Below are positions 44,979-54,578 of a stretch of 64,000 nucleotides of DNA, one piece after another. The first letter of the stretch is position 1. Each line of letters starts with the position of its first letter. Both the position numbers and the translations under genes were made by a program. The stretch comes from WTHC01 sp965218725 (GTDB lineage: Archaea; Thermoproteota; Nitrososphaeria; Nitrososphaerales; Nitrosopumilaceae). Below the pieces are notes generated by a model. That model had not been told where the DNA came from. It saw only the letters and a list, made by a program, of their open reading frames with translations, and did not search any database. The stretch lies in assembly GCA_965218725.1 (NCBI GenBank), contig CBDCLO010000002.1, positions 682,001 through 746,000 of the forward strand. Reading direction: 5' to 3'.

Positions 44979-46916
44979 TTGATGCAAAGAAAAACTCAGC
45001 AGAGAGAATTAATACCAAACCAGAACATAATGGCTATTATATTGCAAAATATTCCTAAAGAATCTAATGTAACAAAAATTGATTATGAAGGTCCAAAAAT
45101 TGCTTTGTATACACGTTCTCCACATTATTTGATGAAAAATAATGAAATAATTTCAGATCTTGTAAATACAATTAAAAAAAGAATCGTGATAAGAACAGAC
45201 GAATCAATAAGAAAATCAGAAGAAGAAGCAAAACAAATAATATCTAATAATATGCCAGAAAATGCTGACTTACAAAGTATGTTTTTTGATAATGCAATAG
45301 GTGAAGTCTCAATAGAAGTAAAACGTCCATGGTTATTGCAAAAAAATGTTGGATTTGATCCAACAAAACTTACCGAAAAAATAGGTTGGGGACTGCGTAT
45401 TAGAAAAGCAACAACAAAAATCTCTAGTACAATACAGACAATAAACTATAACCTAAAAGTTTCATCATCAGATAGAAATAAACAATTAAAACAGATAGGG
45501 GAAAAAATTTTTAGGACTAGATTATCTCAAAAATCAGAAGTTTCATTACTGACATTAGGTGGATTTGGTCAAGTTGGTAGATCGTGCATGTTATTGATGA
45601 CACAAGATAGTAAAATTCTGATAGACTGTGGTGTTAATCCTGGAACCCGTAATCCTACTGAATCATTTCCACGACTTGATTGGGTAAGTATGACATTAAA
45701 TGATCTAGATGGTATTGTAATAAGTCATGCACATTTAGATCACACCGGCTTTCTACCGGTTTTATGTAAATATGGCTATAAAGGACCTATTTACTGTACT
45801 GAACCAACACTTCCATTGATGAATTTAATTCAATTAGATGCAATTAAAGTAGCAACTGCGCAGGGAAGATTTCCTATATATTCTGAACGTGACGTAAAAC
45901 AAATTATGAGACAAACAATTACAATACCATATGATACAGTCACAGACATTTCTCCTGATATAAAACTTGTTTTATCAAATGCTGGACATATACTAGGCTC
46001 ATCTACGTGTCACTTCCATATAGGTAATGGTGATCATAACTTTGTATACACAGGTGATATAAAATATGGCAAAAGCATGCTTTTTGAAAGTGCTAATTGG
46101 AATTATCCGCGAGTTGAAACACTCCTAATAGAAAGTACATACGGAGCCAAAGATGACATACAGCCAACTAGACAAGAAGTAGAATCTGCATTTATCAATG
46201 CAATAAATACAACATTAGCAGACGGAGGAAAAATCCTTATTCCTATACCAGCAGTTGGTCGTGCACAAGAGATTATGATGGTTATAGATCAATACATGAA
46301 ATCTGGAGAAATGGTAGAATCTCCAGTATTTATGGAAGGAATGATATCAGAAGCATCAGCTATACATGAGTCGTATCCTGAATATCTTGCTCGTGAACTG
46401 AGACAAAAAATTCTGGAGACTGATGACAATCCATTTGATTCTGAATATTTTACAAATATAGACCACCATGATTCTAGAGAAGAGCCATTACGAGAAAATA
46501 ATGCATGCATAATTATTGCTACATCTGGGATGCTAGAAGGTGGACCTGTACTTGAATATTTTAAAAACATAGCACCAATAAAAAACAACAAAGTATTGTT
46601 TGTTTCATATCAGGTAAATGGCACATTAGGAAGACGAGTTTTAGATGGATCTAAACAAGTATCACTAATAGGAAAGAACGGAAAAATTGAAGTTTCCAAT
46701 ATTAATTGTAAAATAGAAAAACTCGATGGGTTTAGTGGACATAGTGACTATAACCAACTAATATCATTTGTACATAAATTAAGACCAAAGATTAGGAGAG
46801 TGCTTGTAAATCATGGTGAAAGGAGAAAATCTGAAAATCTTTCTATGTCTATAAGAAGAATGTTTAGAATTCCTACACACTATCCACAAATTCAAGAAGC
46901 AATAAAACTATTTTAG
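44979..46916 (+). CDS. fttA: aCPSF1/FttA beta-CASP ribonuclease with KH domains (transcription termination factor)
   Basis: 645 residues from TTG. Two N-terminal KH-like domains (about 10-165; GPKIALYTRSPHYL, VGFDPTKLTEKIGWGLRIRKA), metallo-beta-lactamase SHAHLDHTG with LGGFGQVGRSC before it, then the beta-CASP insert (IPIPAVGRAQEIMMV, IATSGMLEGGPVL) and the final SGHSD and VNHGE motifs. Cleaves nascent RNA at U-rich ends to terminate transcription in archaea. All metal ligands are present. Confidence 0.96.
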   Translation: MMQRKTQQRELIPNQNIMAIILQNIPKESNVTKIDYEGPKIALYTRSPHYLMKNNEIISDLVNTIKKRIVIRTDESIRKSEEEAKQIISNNMPENADLQSMFFDNAIGEVSIEVKRPWLLQKNVGFDPTKLTEKIGWGLRIRKATTKISSTIQTINYNLKVSSSDRNKQLKQIGEKIFRTRLSQKSEVSLLTLGGFGQVGRSCMLLMTQDSKILIDCGVNPGTRNPTESFPRLDWVSMTLNDLDGIVISHAHLDHTGFLPVLCKYGYKGPIYCTEPTLPLMNLIQLDAIKVATAQGRFPIYSERDVKQIMRQTITIPYDTVTDISPDIKLVLSNAGHILGSSTCHFHIGNGDHNFVYTGDIKYGKSMLFESANWNYPRVETLLIESTYGAKDDIQPTRQEVESAFINAINTTLADGGKILIPIPAVGRAQEIMMVIDQYMKSGEMVESPVFMEGMISEASAIHESYPEYLARELRQKILETDDNPFDSEYFTNIDHHDSREEPLRENNACIIIATSGMLEGGPVLEYFKNIAPIKNNKVLFVSYQVNGTLGRRVLDGSKQVSLIGKNGKIEVSNINCKIEKLDGFSGHSDYNQLISFVHKLRPKIRRVLVNHGERRKSENLSMSIRRMFRIPTHYPQIQEAIKLF

Positions 46917-47132
46917 ACATTGTTAGGATTTAATATTTTACCACCGTATTGCATAATTAAGATCAGTATAGTTTATTATTCATATCACCATTTGATGGAT
47001 CAATATCACTGATATTTCTAATTGTTATTGCTTTCAAATAAACCTACCCAGCATATTTCTGCATAAAATAAATTGCAATATATTTATTGCAAAAATATTA
47101 TTCGCCAATTACTATTAACATATACGTCACTG
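46917..47132. other. 216-base gap between convergent genes, no gene seen
   Basis: No tRNA, hairpin or small reading frame that I can support. An ATTGCAATATATTTATTGCA segment is partly self-complementary and AT-rich. Kept as an intergenic 3' region. Confidence 0.4.
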
Positions 47133-48131
47133 CTAAATCATATATTTTATGTAAGAGTTTTTGTTAACATATTTTGTGGCCACTTCATTTCTTGTATTAT
47201 TTGAATCAATAATTACTATTGTTGTTTTATTAATAGGTGTATCAGAATAACGTAGTGTTATTTGTGCCGCTAACTCTATATGATGAGCTAGTATTTCTCC
47301 TCGTAATACTGAAATTGGTCCAACATAATGCTGTGTATCAAATAATGCATCATCATGAAGTCTCAATGAAGTTATTATCTCATTCTCATTTTCGTTTCTT
47401 CCTACTACAAGCTTGGTTTTTTTATTAAACCTAAAATGCCTTCCTACCTTTAACAAATCAACGTCGTTTATATTAGGATTTTTAATATGTTTAAAAAGAT
47501 CCTTTGCTCTTAATGCAAATGACTTATCAGTTAACAAACAGCCGCCTCCAGCACTTGGGGGGTTTTCAATTCCTAATACACGTGCTAAGTTAAGTTGAGC
47601 TTTTCTTGTTCTTCCACTAATGTTTTTTAGATCATTTCGTTTTATTATTCCGCGTTTTTCTGGTTCTGTTTTTGGTAATAATGCCCCTGACAGCGGTCTG
47701 ACAATCTTATCTTTTAATCCAGATTCCTGTTCTATTATTTTTAATGCTTTATGATGCTGACTCATCGGTCTTTGCCCTAATACTTCTCCTGAGATAATAA
47801 ATTCAGCTTTTATTTTTTTCATGTATTTTTTAGCTTCCTTGAACATCATAGACCTACAATCTATACATGGATTCATTCCAGAGCCAAATTTATGTTTTGG
47901 ATTTTTTAGCATATCTATGTATTTATCTCCAAGATATACTGTTTTTAAATTTACATTAAGTTTATCAGCAGTTTCTCTTATTTCAGATCCGCATCCTCTA
48001 CCACAATCAAAATCACAAAAAGGGGTTTTTATTGCAATTGCGGATACATCAAAACCTTGTTTCTGCATAATTTTAATAGCAAGTTGACTATCTAATCCAC
48101 CAGATAACAATGCAACAATTTTTTTTGCCAT
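47133..48131 (-). CDS. PP-loop thiouridylase-like protein with NFACT-R-like C-terminus
   Basis: 332 residues. ATP-binding LLSGGLDSQLAIKIM at residues 8-22, catalytic-type cysteines in FCDFDCGRGC and NPCIDCRSMMF, and ISGEVLGQRPMSQH, typical of ThiI/MnmA-like tRNA sulfur transferases. The C-terminal third (RFNKKTKLVVGRNENENEII, VGPISVLRGE) resembles the NFACT-R RNA-binding module, a fusion known in this family. It has no THUMP domain; compare the THUMP protein with a lost PP-loop at 16392-17486. Target base and sulfur donor unknown. Confidence 0.82.
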   Translation of the reverse strand: MAKKIVALLSGGLDSQLAIKIMQKQGFDVSAIAIKTPFCDFDCGRGCGSEIRETADKLNVNLKTVYLGDKYIDMLKNPKHKFGSGMNPCIDCRSMMFKEAKKYMKKIKAEFIISGEVLGQRPMSQHHKALKIIEQESGLKDKIVRPLSGALLPKTEPEKRGIIKRNDLKNISGRTRKAQLNLARVLGIENPPSAGGGCLLTDKSFALRAKDLFKHIKNPNINDVDLLKVGRHFRFNKKTKLVVGRNENENEIITSLRLHDDALFDTQHYVGPISVLRGEILAHHIELAAQITLRYSDTPINKTTIVIIDSNNTRNEVATKYVNKNSYIKYMI

Positions 48132-48189
48132 AAAAATAAATTTTTGTTATATTATAAAACTTTATAATAATTATAAATCCAAAAATTAT

Positions 48190-49260
48190 ATGCAAACATT
48201 ATTGAAAAAAAGAAGAAATAATCTTATAAATTTTGCTAAACAAATAGACTGTGATGTTTTAGTAGCATTCGAGCCAGAAAATATTTTCTATATTACAGGA
48301 TTTTGGGGTCACGCAATAGTAATTCTAATGAATACGTTAGAGGTGATTATCATAACATCAGAACTTGAAGAACATAGAGCAAAAACAGAATCAATTGACT
48401 GTAATGTTATAAAATCAAATGAACCCAACTTAATCTCTACATTGATACCAAAAATCAAAAATAATAAAGTCTGTACTGACTGCAAAGATTATAGCACAAT
48501 GACGTATCTTCGTACAGTATTGACAATCAGGCAATCTTCTATGTCATTTTTTAATTCTCGTGCGATAAAAGACCGTAACGAAATTTCTATACTAAAAAAA
48601 GCTTCCAAGATGATAGATGATATGTTTGATATGTGCATAAATAAAATCGAACTAGGACAGAGAGAATTAGATCTACAGACTATTTTGATGTCTAATGCAA
48701 TGAGGAATGAAATGTTTGATGCCGGATATAAATTTACTATGCAACCATTAATTATAGCTAGTGGACCAAATAGTTCGTTTCCCCACTCTCAAGTAACACA
48801 AAGAAAATTCTCTAATGGTGATCTAATTGTAATAGATCTAACATTACGGTATAAAGGATATGTCTCTGATGCTACTAGAACATTTGGAATAGGAAAAGTT
48901 TCTGACAAAGCAAAAAAAATTTATTTAATTGTAAGAGAATCTCAAAATGAAGGACTTAAAAAGATACAAAATAATGTGTCATGTAGTTATATAGATAATA
49001 TCTGCAGAAATTATATCAAGTCTAGTGGATATGAAAAATATTTTATTCACTCTACTGGACATGGAATTGGTTTAGATATTCATGAACCACCAATAATATC
49101 TAAAAATAATAAATCAAAGCTAAAAAATAATATGACTATCACAATTGAACCAGGAATATATATACCAACAAAATTTGGCGTAAGAATAGAGGATTCTATA
49201 ATAATAGGTACTGAAAATGTAATCCTGCATAAATTTACAAAAGATTTTATTATTTTATAA
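48190..49260 (+). CDS. M24 metallopeptidase (Xaa-Pro aminopeptidase/prolidase)
   Basis: 356 residues. Creatinase-like N-terminal domain (CDVLVAFEPENIFYITGFWG), then the pita-bread domain with metal ligands in DLTLRYKGYVSDATRTFGIG (two Asp), HSTGHGIGLDIHEPP (His), TIEPGIYIP (Glu) and GVRIEDSI (Glu). Complete. Divergent from the thiouridylase-like gene, convergent with coaBC. Confidence 0.94.
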   Translation: MQTLLKKRRNNLINFAKQIDCDVLVAFEPENIFYITGFWGHAIVILMNTLEVIIITSELEEHRAKTESIDCNVIKSNEPNLISTLIPKIKNNKVCTDCKDYSTMTYLRTVLTIRQSSMSFFNSRAIKDRNEISILKKASKMIDDMFDMCINKIELGQRELDLQTILMSNAMRNEMFDAGYKFTMQPLIIASGPNSSFPHSQVTQRKFSNGDLIVIDLTLRYKGYVSDATRTFGIGKVSDKAKKIYLIVRESQNEGLKKIQNNVSCSYIDNICRNYIKSSGYEKYFIHSTGHGIGLDIHEPPIISKNNKSKLKNNMTITIEPGIYIPTKFGVRIEDSIIIGTENVILHKFTKDFIIL

Positions 49261-49267
49261 TTAACCC

Positions 49268-50512
49268 CTACTTCTCAGAGATTTTCTTCTCCATTATCTT
49301 TCTTATAAATTTTACAATTGCTGATTTCTTTTTCCAACCAGACCTCACAAATCCTTTTTTGTCAACAATAATTATATTGTTGTAACCTTTGTTTTTTTTG
49401 TATCGTGGATCTCCTACATCATTAGCTATTATCATGTCTGCATTAGACTCATAAATTTTTTTTTTTGATTTATTTATGAGATTTTTTTCAGAAATACAAG
49501 CTTCTGCTTTAAAACCTACTAAAAATATGTTAGTTTGGATTTTTTTAATCTGATTTATTATTTTTGGTAATTTGTGTAATTGTATAACTATTTTATTGCT
49601 ACTAATTTTTGATTTACTTTTATTGTTAGGTATATAATCAGACACAGCAGCAGAAAGAATAACAATATCAAACAGTTTTCGCATTTTATATCTTATGGCA
49701 TCCATCATCTCTTTTGCAGTTTCTACATATACTACCTCTACATTATCTGGTGGCCTTTCGATACCTCTCCCATATATCAGTGTAACTTTTGCTCCAACTG
49801 AAGCTAGTTCAGCTGCTAATAGTATACCAGTTTTTCCAGTACTCATGTTAGTGATTACCTTTATAGGATCAATATATTCAACTGTTGGGCCTGCTGTAAT
49901 TAATATATGCTTGTTACATAGTTTGGAATTGTATGGTGTTTTTTTTAATATATATTCTAAAACTTCTTTTGGTTCTGAGATTTTTACTTTTCCTTCGCTA
50001 ATTTTTGGTGTTATGAAGTTTATTTTCTTGTTTAAAAATTTAATGTTTTTAATAACAGATATGTTGTTATACATAGATTCGTGCATAGCTAATGAAATAA
50101 ATATAGGAATTCCAGATCCTAGTCCTACTGTCAAAACAGTTGATAGTGGAGTATCATCTATACCATTTGCAAGTTTTCCTACCACATTTGCAGTAGCTGG
50201 ATAAACTATTATTATATCAGATCTCTTATAATCAGCAAGTTGTATATGTTCTAGCTTTCCTGTTAGCTTTGTAACTACATCATTTCCTGTGGCCCATTTT
50301 AAATATTCTGGTTTTATCAATTTTGTTGCTGATTTACTTACTACACATGTTATGTCAGCACCATGTCTTATCAGAAGTCTTGCAAGTTCGATAGATTTGT
50401 ATGCAGCAACACTTCCTGTAACGCATAGTATTATCTTTTTTCCAGAAAACTCATTCCCTATAGTACTGGTTATATCATGTAAATTATTATTATGTAGTGA
50501 ATTTGCTTTCAT
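49268..50512 (-). CDS. coaBC: CoaBC: phosphopantothenoylcysteine synthetase/decarboxylase
   Basis: Bifunctional CoA enzyme, 414 residues. N-terminal flavoprotein CoaC part (KIILCVTGSVAAYKSIELARLL, PATANVVGKLANGIDDTPLST, SLAMHESMY) and C-terminal CoaB part (HILITAGPTVEYIDPIKVITNMSTGKTGILLAAEL, IVLSAAVSDYIP, LVGFKAE). Last gene of a minus-strand CoA operon, overlapping panB by four bases (ATGA). Confidence 0.96.
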   Translation of the reverse strand: MKANSLHNNNLHDITSTIGNEFSGKKIILCVTGSVAAYKSIELARLLIRHGADITCVVSKSATKLIKPEYLKWATGNDVVTKLTGKLEHIQLADYKRSDIIIVYPATANVVGKLANGIDDTPLSTVLTVGLGSGIPIFISLAMHESMYNNISVIKNIKFLNKKINFITPKISEGKVKISEPKEVLEYILKKTPYNSKLCNKHILITAGPTVEYIDPIKVITNMSTGKTGILLAAELASVGAKVTLIYGRGIERPPDNVEVVYVETAKEMMDAIRYKMRKLFDIVILSAAVSDYIPNNKSKSKISSNKIVIQLHKLPKIINQIKKIQTNIFLVGFKAEACISEKNLINKSKKKIYESNADMIIANDVGDPRYKKNKGYNNIIIVDKKGFVRSGWKKKSAIVKFIRKIMEKKISEK

Positions 50513-51339
50513 TGATCTAGATTTTTTAATTTTTTATGCTCAATTTTATCCATAAAAAAACAGTTTTTCTCATTAGGAAATTTTCCATTCTCCACTTCAT
50601 TTTTATATGATTTAATTGCATTTGATATATCAATAGATAATGTAAGATATCTTTTAGTAAACTTGAGATTTATTTTATCATATAATCCAAGCACATCATG
50701 GATAACTAATATTTGTCCATCACAATATTTCCCAGAACCTATTCCTATCGTTGGTATATTTATTGTATCTGTAATAATTTTTGCAACTTCATAACTGATC
50801 ATTTCTAATACAATACAAAAAACACCAGATTTTTCAAGTAGTTTGGCGTCATCTATTAATTTTATGGCCTCATCCTTACTTTGTCCTTTTATTTTATGTT
50901 TTTCATGAATCATAGTTTGTGGCTGTAATCCAATATGACCCATTACTGGAATTCCAATATTTGAGATAGCTTTTACTTTATCAACTACATCATTACCTCC
51001 TTCAAGTTTTACAGCACAGGCTCCAGATCTAGTAAGTTTAGATGCATTGATAATAGCTTCTGAAGTGCTATTGTATGACATAAATGGTAAGTCTGCAACA
51101 ACTAATGCATTATTACTTGCTTTACTTACAGCTTCAGTAAATACACACATATGATCCATTTTAACTGAGAGCGTATTTTCATATCCTAGCATGACTATTC
51201 CAGCACTATCACCTACTAAAATAATATCAATACCAGCCTTATCACAAATAGATGCCATCGTATAGTCATAACTTGTGATAGCGGAGATCTTTTTTCCAGT
51301 GCTTTTTTTAATTATTATATCATCAATACCTAGCATCAT
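50509..51339 (-). CDS. panB: 3-Methyl-2-oxobutanoate hydroxymethyltransferase
   Basis: Forms ketopantoate. 276 residues. KISAITSYDYTMASICDKAGIDIILVGDSAGIVMLGYENTLSV, DLPFMSY, VKLEGG, GIPVMGHIGLQPQ and TIGIGSGKYCDGQILVIHDVLGL are standard PanB motifs. Overlaps the 4-phosphopantoate-beta-alanine ligase gene by four bases upstream and coaBC by four bases downstream. Confidence 0.96.
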   Translation of the reverse strand: MMLGIDDIIIKKSTGKKISAITSYDYTMASICDKAGIDIILVGDSAGIVMLGYENTLSVKMDHMCVFTEAVSKASNNALVVADLPFMSYNSTSEAIINASKLTRSGACAVKLEGGNDVVDKVKAISNIGIPVMGHIGLQPQTMIHEKHKIKGQSKDEAIKLIDDAKLLEKSGVFCIVLEMISYEVAKIITDTINIPTIGIGSGKYCDGQILVIHDVLGLYDKINLKFTKRYLTLSIDISNAIKSYKNEVENGKFPNEKNCFFMDKIEHKKLKNLDQ

Positions 51340-52100
51340 TCATCGACGGTCTTCATAAGATTTTTATTTATTTGAATTACGCTTTCAGAAATATTGTTTT
51401 TGTTGTCAAATGATTCTTTTATATTTTCTAAGTACTTTTTATTTCTTGTTGATAGTCTTTTACTAATTTTAATTAAATAAACAATTCCACGTACTATGTT
51501 ATCTATTATGGTAATATCAGCAGTTTGTGATGTTCTTGAGAATGGATTTAAATCAAATGTAATTATTGTTTTTCCAATATTTTTAAGTTTTATACATCTG
51601 TCTCCATCCTCAAGCGGTACCAAAACAACATCAGAACTATAAATACCGTTACTATCAACGATTCGTCGCATACTGCTTATACATTTTATATGTTTTATTG
51701 ATTTTTTTTTAATTCCTAATATTTCATGAGCCCCACTACGCTTCAAAATATCATAAATTTTATGCTTTCTTCTTTCACTGTAATAAAATAAGTTTATCTC
51801 TATTTTGGAATTGGTTATTTTTGCAAGTTCTATGATTTCTTTATGGCATAAAGCTGCAGTGTTTCCATTTACAGAAATAACAGGAGATTTTGCTAACAAT
51901 AAAGTTGATGCCGCCGCTCTTATCGCATTTTTTGCATTTTTTGTAGTTTTTTCACCTAACAAATAATCAAACGCTTCTCCTCTTCCATGCGCCATCAATC
52001 CTTCATAAGCAACAATACCGCTATTAAATCCATTAGATAATTTTTCTCTAATTAATAATGATTTTCTTCTTGGATGGTTTTTAGGGATAATTGTAGTCAT
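51336..52100 (-). CDS. 4-Phosphopantoate-beta-alanine ligase (archaeal phosphopantothenate synthetase)
   Basis: 254 residues. HPRRKSLLIREKLSNGFNSGIVAYEGLMAHGRGEAFDYLLGE and SPVISVNGNTAALC are typical; EDGDRCIKLKNIGKTIITFDLNPFSRTSQTADITIIDNI closes the nucleotide site. Replaces bacterial PanC/CoaA chemistry in archaea. Lies seven bases after pantoate kinase. Confidence 0.95.
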   Translation of the reverse strand: MTTIIPKNHPRRKSLLIREKLSNGFNSGIVAYEGLMAHGRGEAFDYLLGEKTTKNAKNAIRAAASTLLLAKSPVISVNGNTAALCHKEIIELAKITNSKIEINLFYYSERRKHKIYDILKRSGAHEILGIKKKSIKHIKCISSMRRIVDSNGIYSSDVVLVPLEDGDRCIKLKNIGKTIITFDLNPFSRTSQTADITIIDNIVRGIVYLIKISKRLSTRNKKYLENIKESFDNKNNISESVIQINKNLMKTVDE

Positions 52101-52107
52101 TCATAAT

Positions 52108-53007
52108 TTATGTAATATGTTGTATTCTTGCGCCTTTATGATCTATTTTTGATTTTATAATCACTCCATTATATTTCTTCATTATTGACAACACTTTTTT
52201 GATCATATCTTTATGTAATATAGAAAACACAGTCTCTCCAAAAAATGCTATTCCACATTTTATATTATTTTTATGCAGGTCATGTACTACCACATTCATT
52301 TTTGGAGTAATCATATTAACATTTCTTGCAAACTCTATTGACTTATCTTGAAAGTCATCGCTATTTCTAGTTTTTACAAGTTTGTTTATTGATATATCTT
52401 CAAAATAATTTCTTTTGATGCTGTTTTTCATTATGTATTTGGTAGGTATAGATGAAAAACAAATTATTGCAACTATTGTTGAATCATCTATTCTTATTTT
52501 TTTAACAGATCCTATTCCAGGTGCACCACACTTAGTTCTTACTTCAAAACCTCCGTGATATACAGCTAAAACATCACCCAATCCTGTATTGTAAATAATC
52601 TCAGCTTTATGAGCAATCTGACCTACCATACTTTTTGAAAATTTTAAATTTAATGCTTTGTTTAATGCAAATGCAAGTGATAATGCAACCGCAGCACTAC
52701 ATCCAAGTCCATATCCTATAGGAACTTCAATCTGATGAATAATATTAATAAAATATTTTTTGTCTGTTAATTTAAGAAATTCTTTTGTTATGAATTCAGA
52801 TATATTGTTATTATCAGGCATATATCCTACAGTGCCTATTCTAAATGATGTCTTATTAGTTAATCTAACACTAACAAATGTCGTTATTCCTTTTTGTATA
52901 GAAAAACCTACACCTATAGAACCAGTAAATTCAGGTTTGGAATTTTTTACTATTATAGGTTTAAACAGTCCTGTAATATGTGCGGGACAAAAAGATATCA
53001 CTTTCAT
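52108..53007 (-). CDS. Pantoate kinase (GHMP superfamily)
   Basis: Phosphorylates pantoate, first half of the archaeal route to phosphopantothenate. 299 residues. CPAHITGLFKPI opening, GSIGVGFSIQKG, and the ATP loop PIGYGLGCSAAVALSLAFALN; C-terminal VFSILHKD. First gene of the four-gene CoA operon, divergent from the AbrB-PhoU regulator. Confidence 0.93.
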   Translation of the reverse strand: MKVISFCPAHITGLFKPIIVKNSKPEFTGSIGVGFSIQKGITTFVSVRLTNKTSFRIGTVGYMPDNNNISEFITKEFLKLTDKKYFINIIHQIEVPIGYGLGCSAAVALSLAFALNKALNLKFSKSMVGQIAHKAEIIYNTGLGDVLAVYHGGFEVRTKCGAPGIGSVKKIRIDDSTIVAIICFSSIPTKYIMKNSIKRNYFEDISINKLVKTRNSDDFQDKSIEFARNVNMITPKMNVVVHDLHKNNIKCGIAFFGETVFSILHKDMIKKVLSIMKKYNGVIIKSKIDHKGARIQHIT

Positions 53008-53072
53008 TAGGTATAGCTTAAATCTAATTAAAGATATAAGAATATAGTTTAAATAAATTATATTGATTTAAA

Positions 53073-54050
53073 TTGGCTAAATTTATCAGAAGGCTACAAA
53101 GAATAGGAAAAAGTATTTTAGTTACATTACCAAAGGACTGGGTTGATGCAAACAATTTAAAGAAAAGCAACGAGGTAGAATTGGAAACTAACCAATATAG
53201 CATTCTTATCACTATAAATAATCAAACTAAAGTTCCTAAAGATGTAATAATTAACTATCCGTTGCCTCAAGAAGAAAATATTGTCGCAGATATAATTGGA
53301 GCATATCTTCTTGGATACGACTTGATTAAAATAAAAGGCAGAATAATAATCCCAGCAGGAGACAGAGAAAAGATTCGTAATTCTATGAGGAGGCTAGTAG
53401 GTATGGAAATAGTAGAAGAAGATTCATCTAACATAGATTTGCAATTTATATTAGATGGTACCACATTGAACCCAGAAAAAATTTTGAAAAGAATAAGTTC
53501 CATACAACTTGGAATGTTCAATACAGTATTACTTTCATTTTTTTCAAACGACAGAACAAACCTTCTTGAATTATCAAAAAGAGATGATGAGGTAGATAGA
53601 CATTATTTCTTATTAGTTAGATTGATACGTAGTATAATGACAGACCGCTTGTTGGCTAATAAATTTAATTTAGAAAATATTGATATTTTAGATTATAGAG
53701 TTGCTGCAAATATTTTAGAAACTACAGGTGATGTTATTGTAGATCTTGCAAATCTACTAGCTAATACCACATTGACAAAAAATGATCTAAAAAACATACA
53801 CGATCTAACAAAAGATTTTGGATCCATTGAACAAAAATCTATAGATGCATTTATAGCAAATGATCGTTGTCTTGCTATAGATGCTATAAAGTTGCATCAT
53901 AGATACCAAAAAAAAATATCCGATATTCGTTATTTACTTAATAAAAAACAAATTCCATTAGACTATTTTGATATTATTCATATGTTCGAAAAAATAATAT
54001 GCTCCTGGATTGATATAGCTGATCTTGTTAAACCTAAATATGAGAATTGA
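53073..54050 (+). CDS. AbrB-PhoU-type phosphate uptake regulator
   Basis: 325 residues from TTG. N-terminal SpoVT/AbrB DNA-binding fold (RRLQRIGKSILVTLPKDWVDANNLKKSNEVELE), then two PhoU three-helix domains (about 120-320: KRDDEVDRHYFLLVRLIRS and DLTKDFGSIEQKSIDAF). Archaeal members regulate phosphate transport genes; no pst operon is seen here. The stop overlaps the 3' end of the convergent NUDIX gene. Confidence 0.9.
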   Translation: MAKFIRRLQRIGKSILVTLPKDWVDANNLKKSNEVELETNQYSILITINNQTKVPKDVIINYPLPQEENIVADIIGAYLLGYDLIKIKGRIIIPAGDREKIRNSMRRLVGMEIVEEDSSNIDLQFILDGTTLNPEKILKRISSIQLGMFNTVLLSFFSNDRTNLLELSKRDDEVDRHYFLLVRLIRSIMTDRLLANKFNLENIDILDYRVAANILETTGDVIVDLANLLANTTLTKNDLKNIHDLTKDFGSIEQKSIDAFIANDRCLAIDAIKLHHRYQKKISDIRYLLNKKQIPLDYFDIIHMFEKIICSWIDIADLVKPKYEN

Positions 54051-54578
54051 GATTTTTAGATCTATAAAATAATATAGCACATATTGTTTTTGAATCAACT
54101 ATTTTTCCATCATGCATCATTTCTATTAATCTTTGTAAGCCAATTTTTTTTACAGTTATAGATTCATCATTGCCTAGTTTTAAACTATTTGTTTTTTCAA
54201 TATTTGTTGTGACATAACAATGAATTACTTCTGTGCTGTACCCTTTGTAGGGTAATATGTTATCAAGTGAGTCATATTTTTTGCCATATATCCTGTTTCT
54301 TCTATAATTTCTCGAAGTGCACATTCTACTTCACTCTCATCTTTTTCAATTGTACCAGCTGGTATTTCAAAAATGTACCCACTAGGAAATCTATATTGTC
54401 TAATAACAATTACATCATCACCATCAAATGCTAATATTGCAACAGAGCCTCTATGTTCTATTATTTCATGTTCTACTAGCTTGTTATCAATAGCAATTTT
54501 ATATTTATTTAATTTAATAATTTTACCGTTATAGATTTTAGTTTTTTTAAGTATTATTACTTTATTTGGTTTTATCAT
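54034..54578 (-). pseudogene. NUDIX hydrolase (ADP-ribose pyrophosphatase-like), split by -1 frameshift at a slippery heptamer
   Basis: Part one, ATG 54578 to a stop at 54225, carries the full NUDIX box GTIEKDESEVECALREIIEETGY and ends YYPTKGTAQK. Part two, in the -1 frame down to 54034, supplies the missing C-terminal half (PYKGYSTEVIHCYVTTNIEKTNS ... CAILFYRS). Joining at YYPTKG-YSTEVIH restores the family sequence. The join falls on AAAGGGT (54246 down to 54240), which in the zero frame reads A AAG GGT, the form X XXY YYZ of a -1 slippery site. Either programmed frameshifting, a one-base deletion in the G-run or a sequence error. Confidence 0.85.

Noticed and set aside
49695..50204. 169-codon frame on the plus strand
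   Set aside because: Antisense to coaBC, which has all its motifs. No promoter or domain supports the plus-strand frame.
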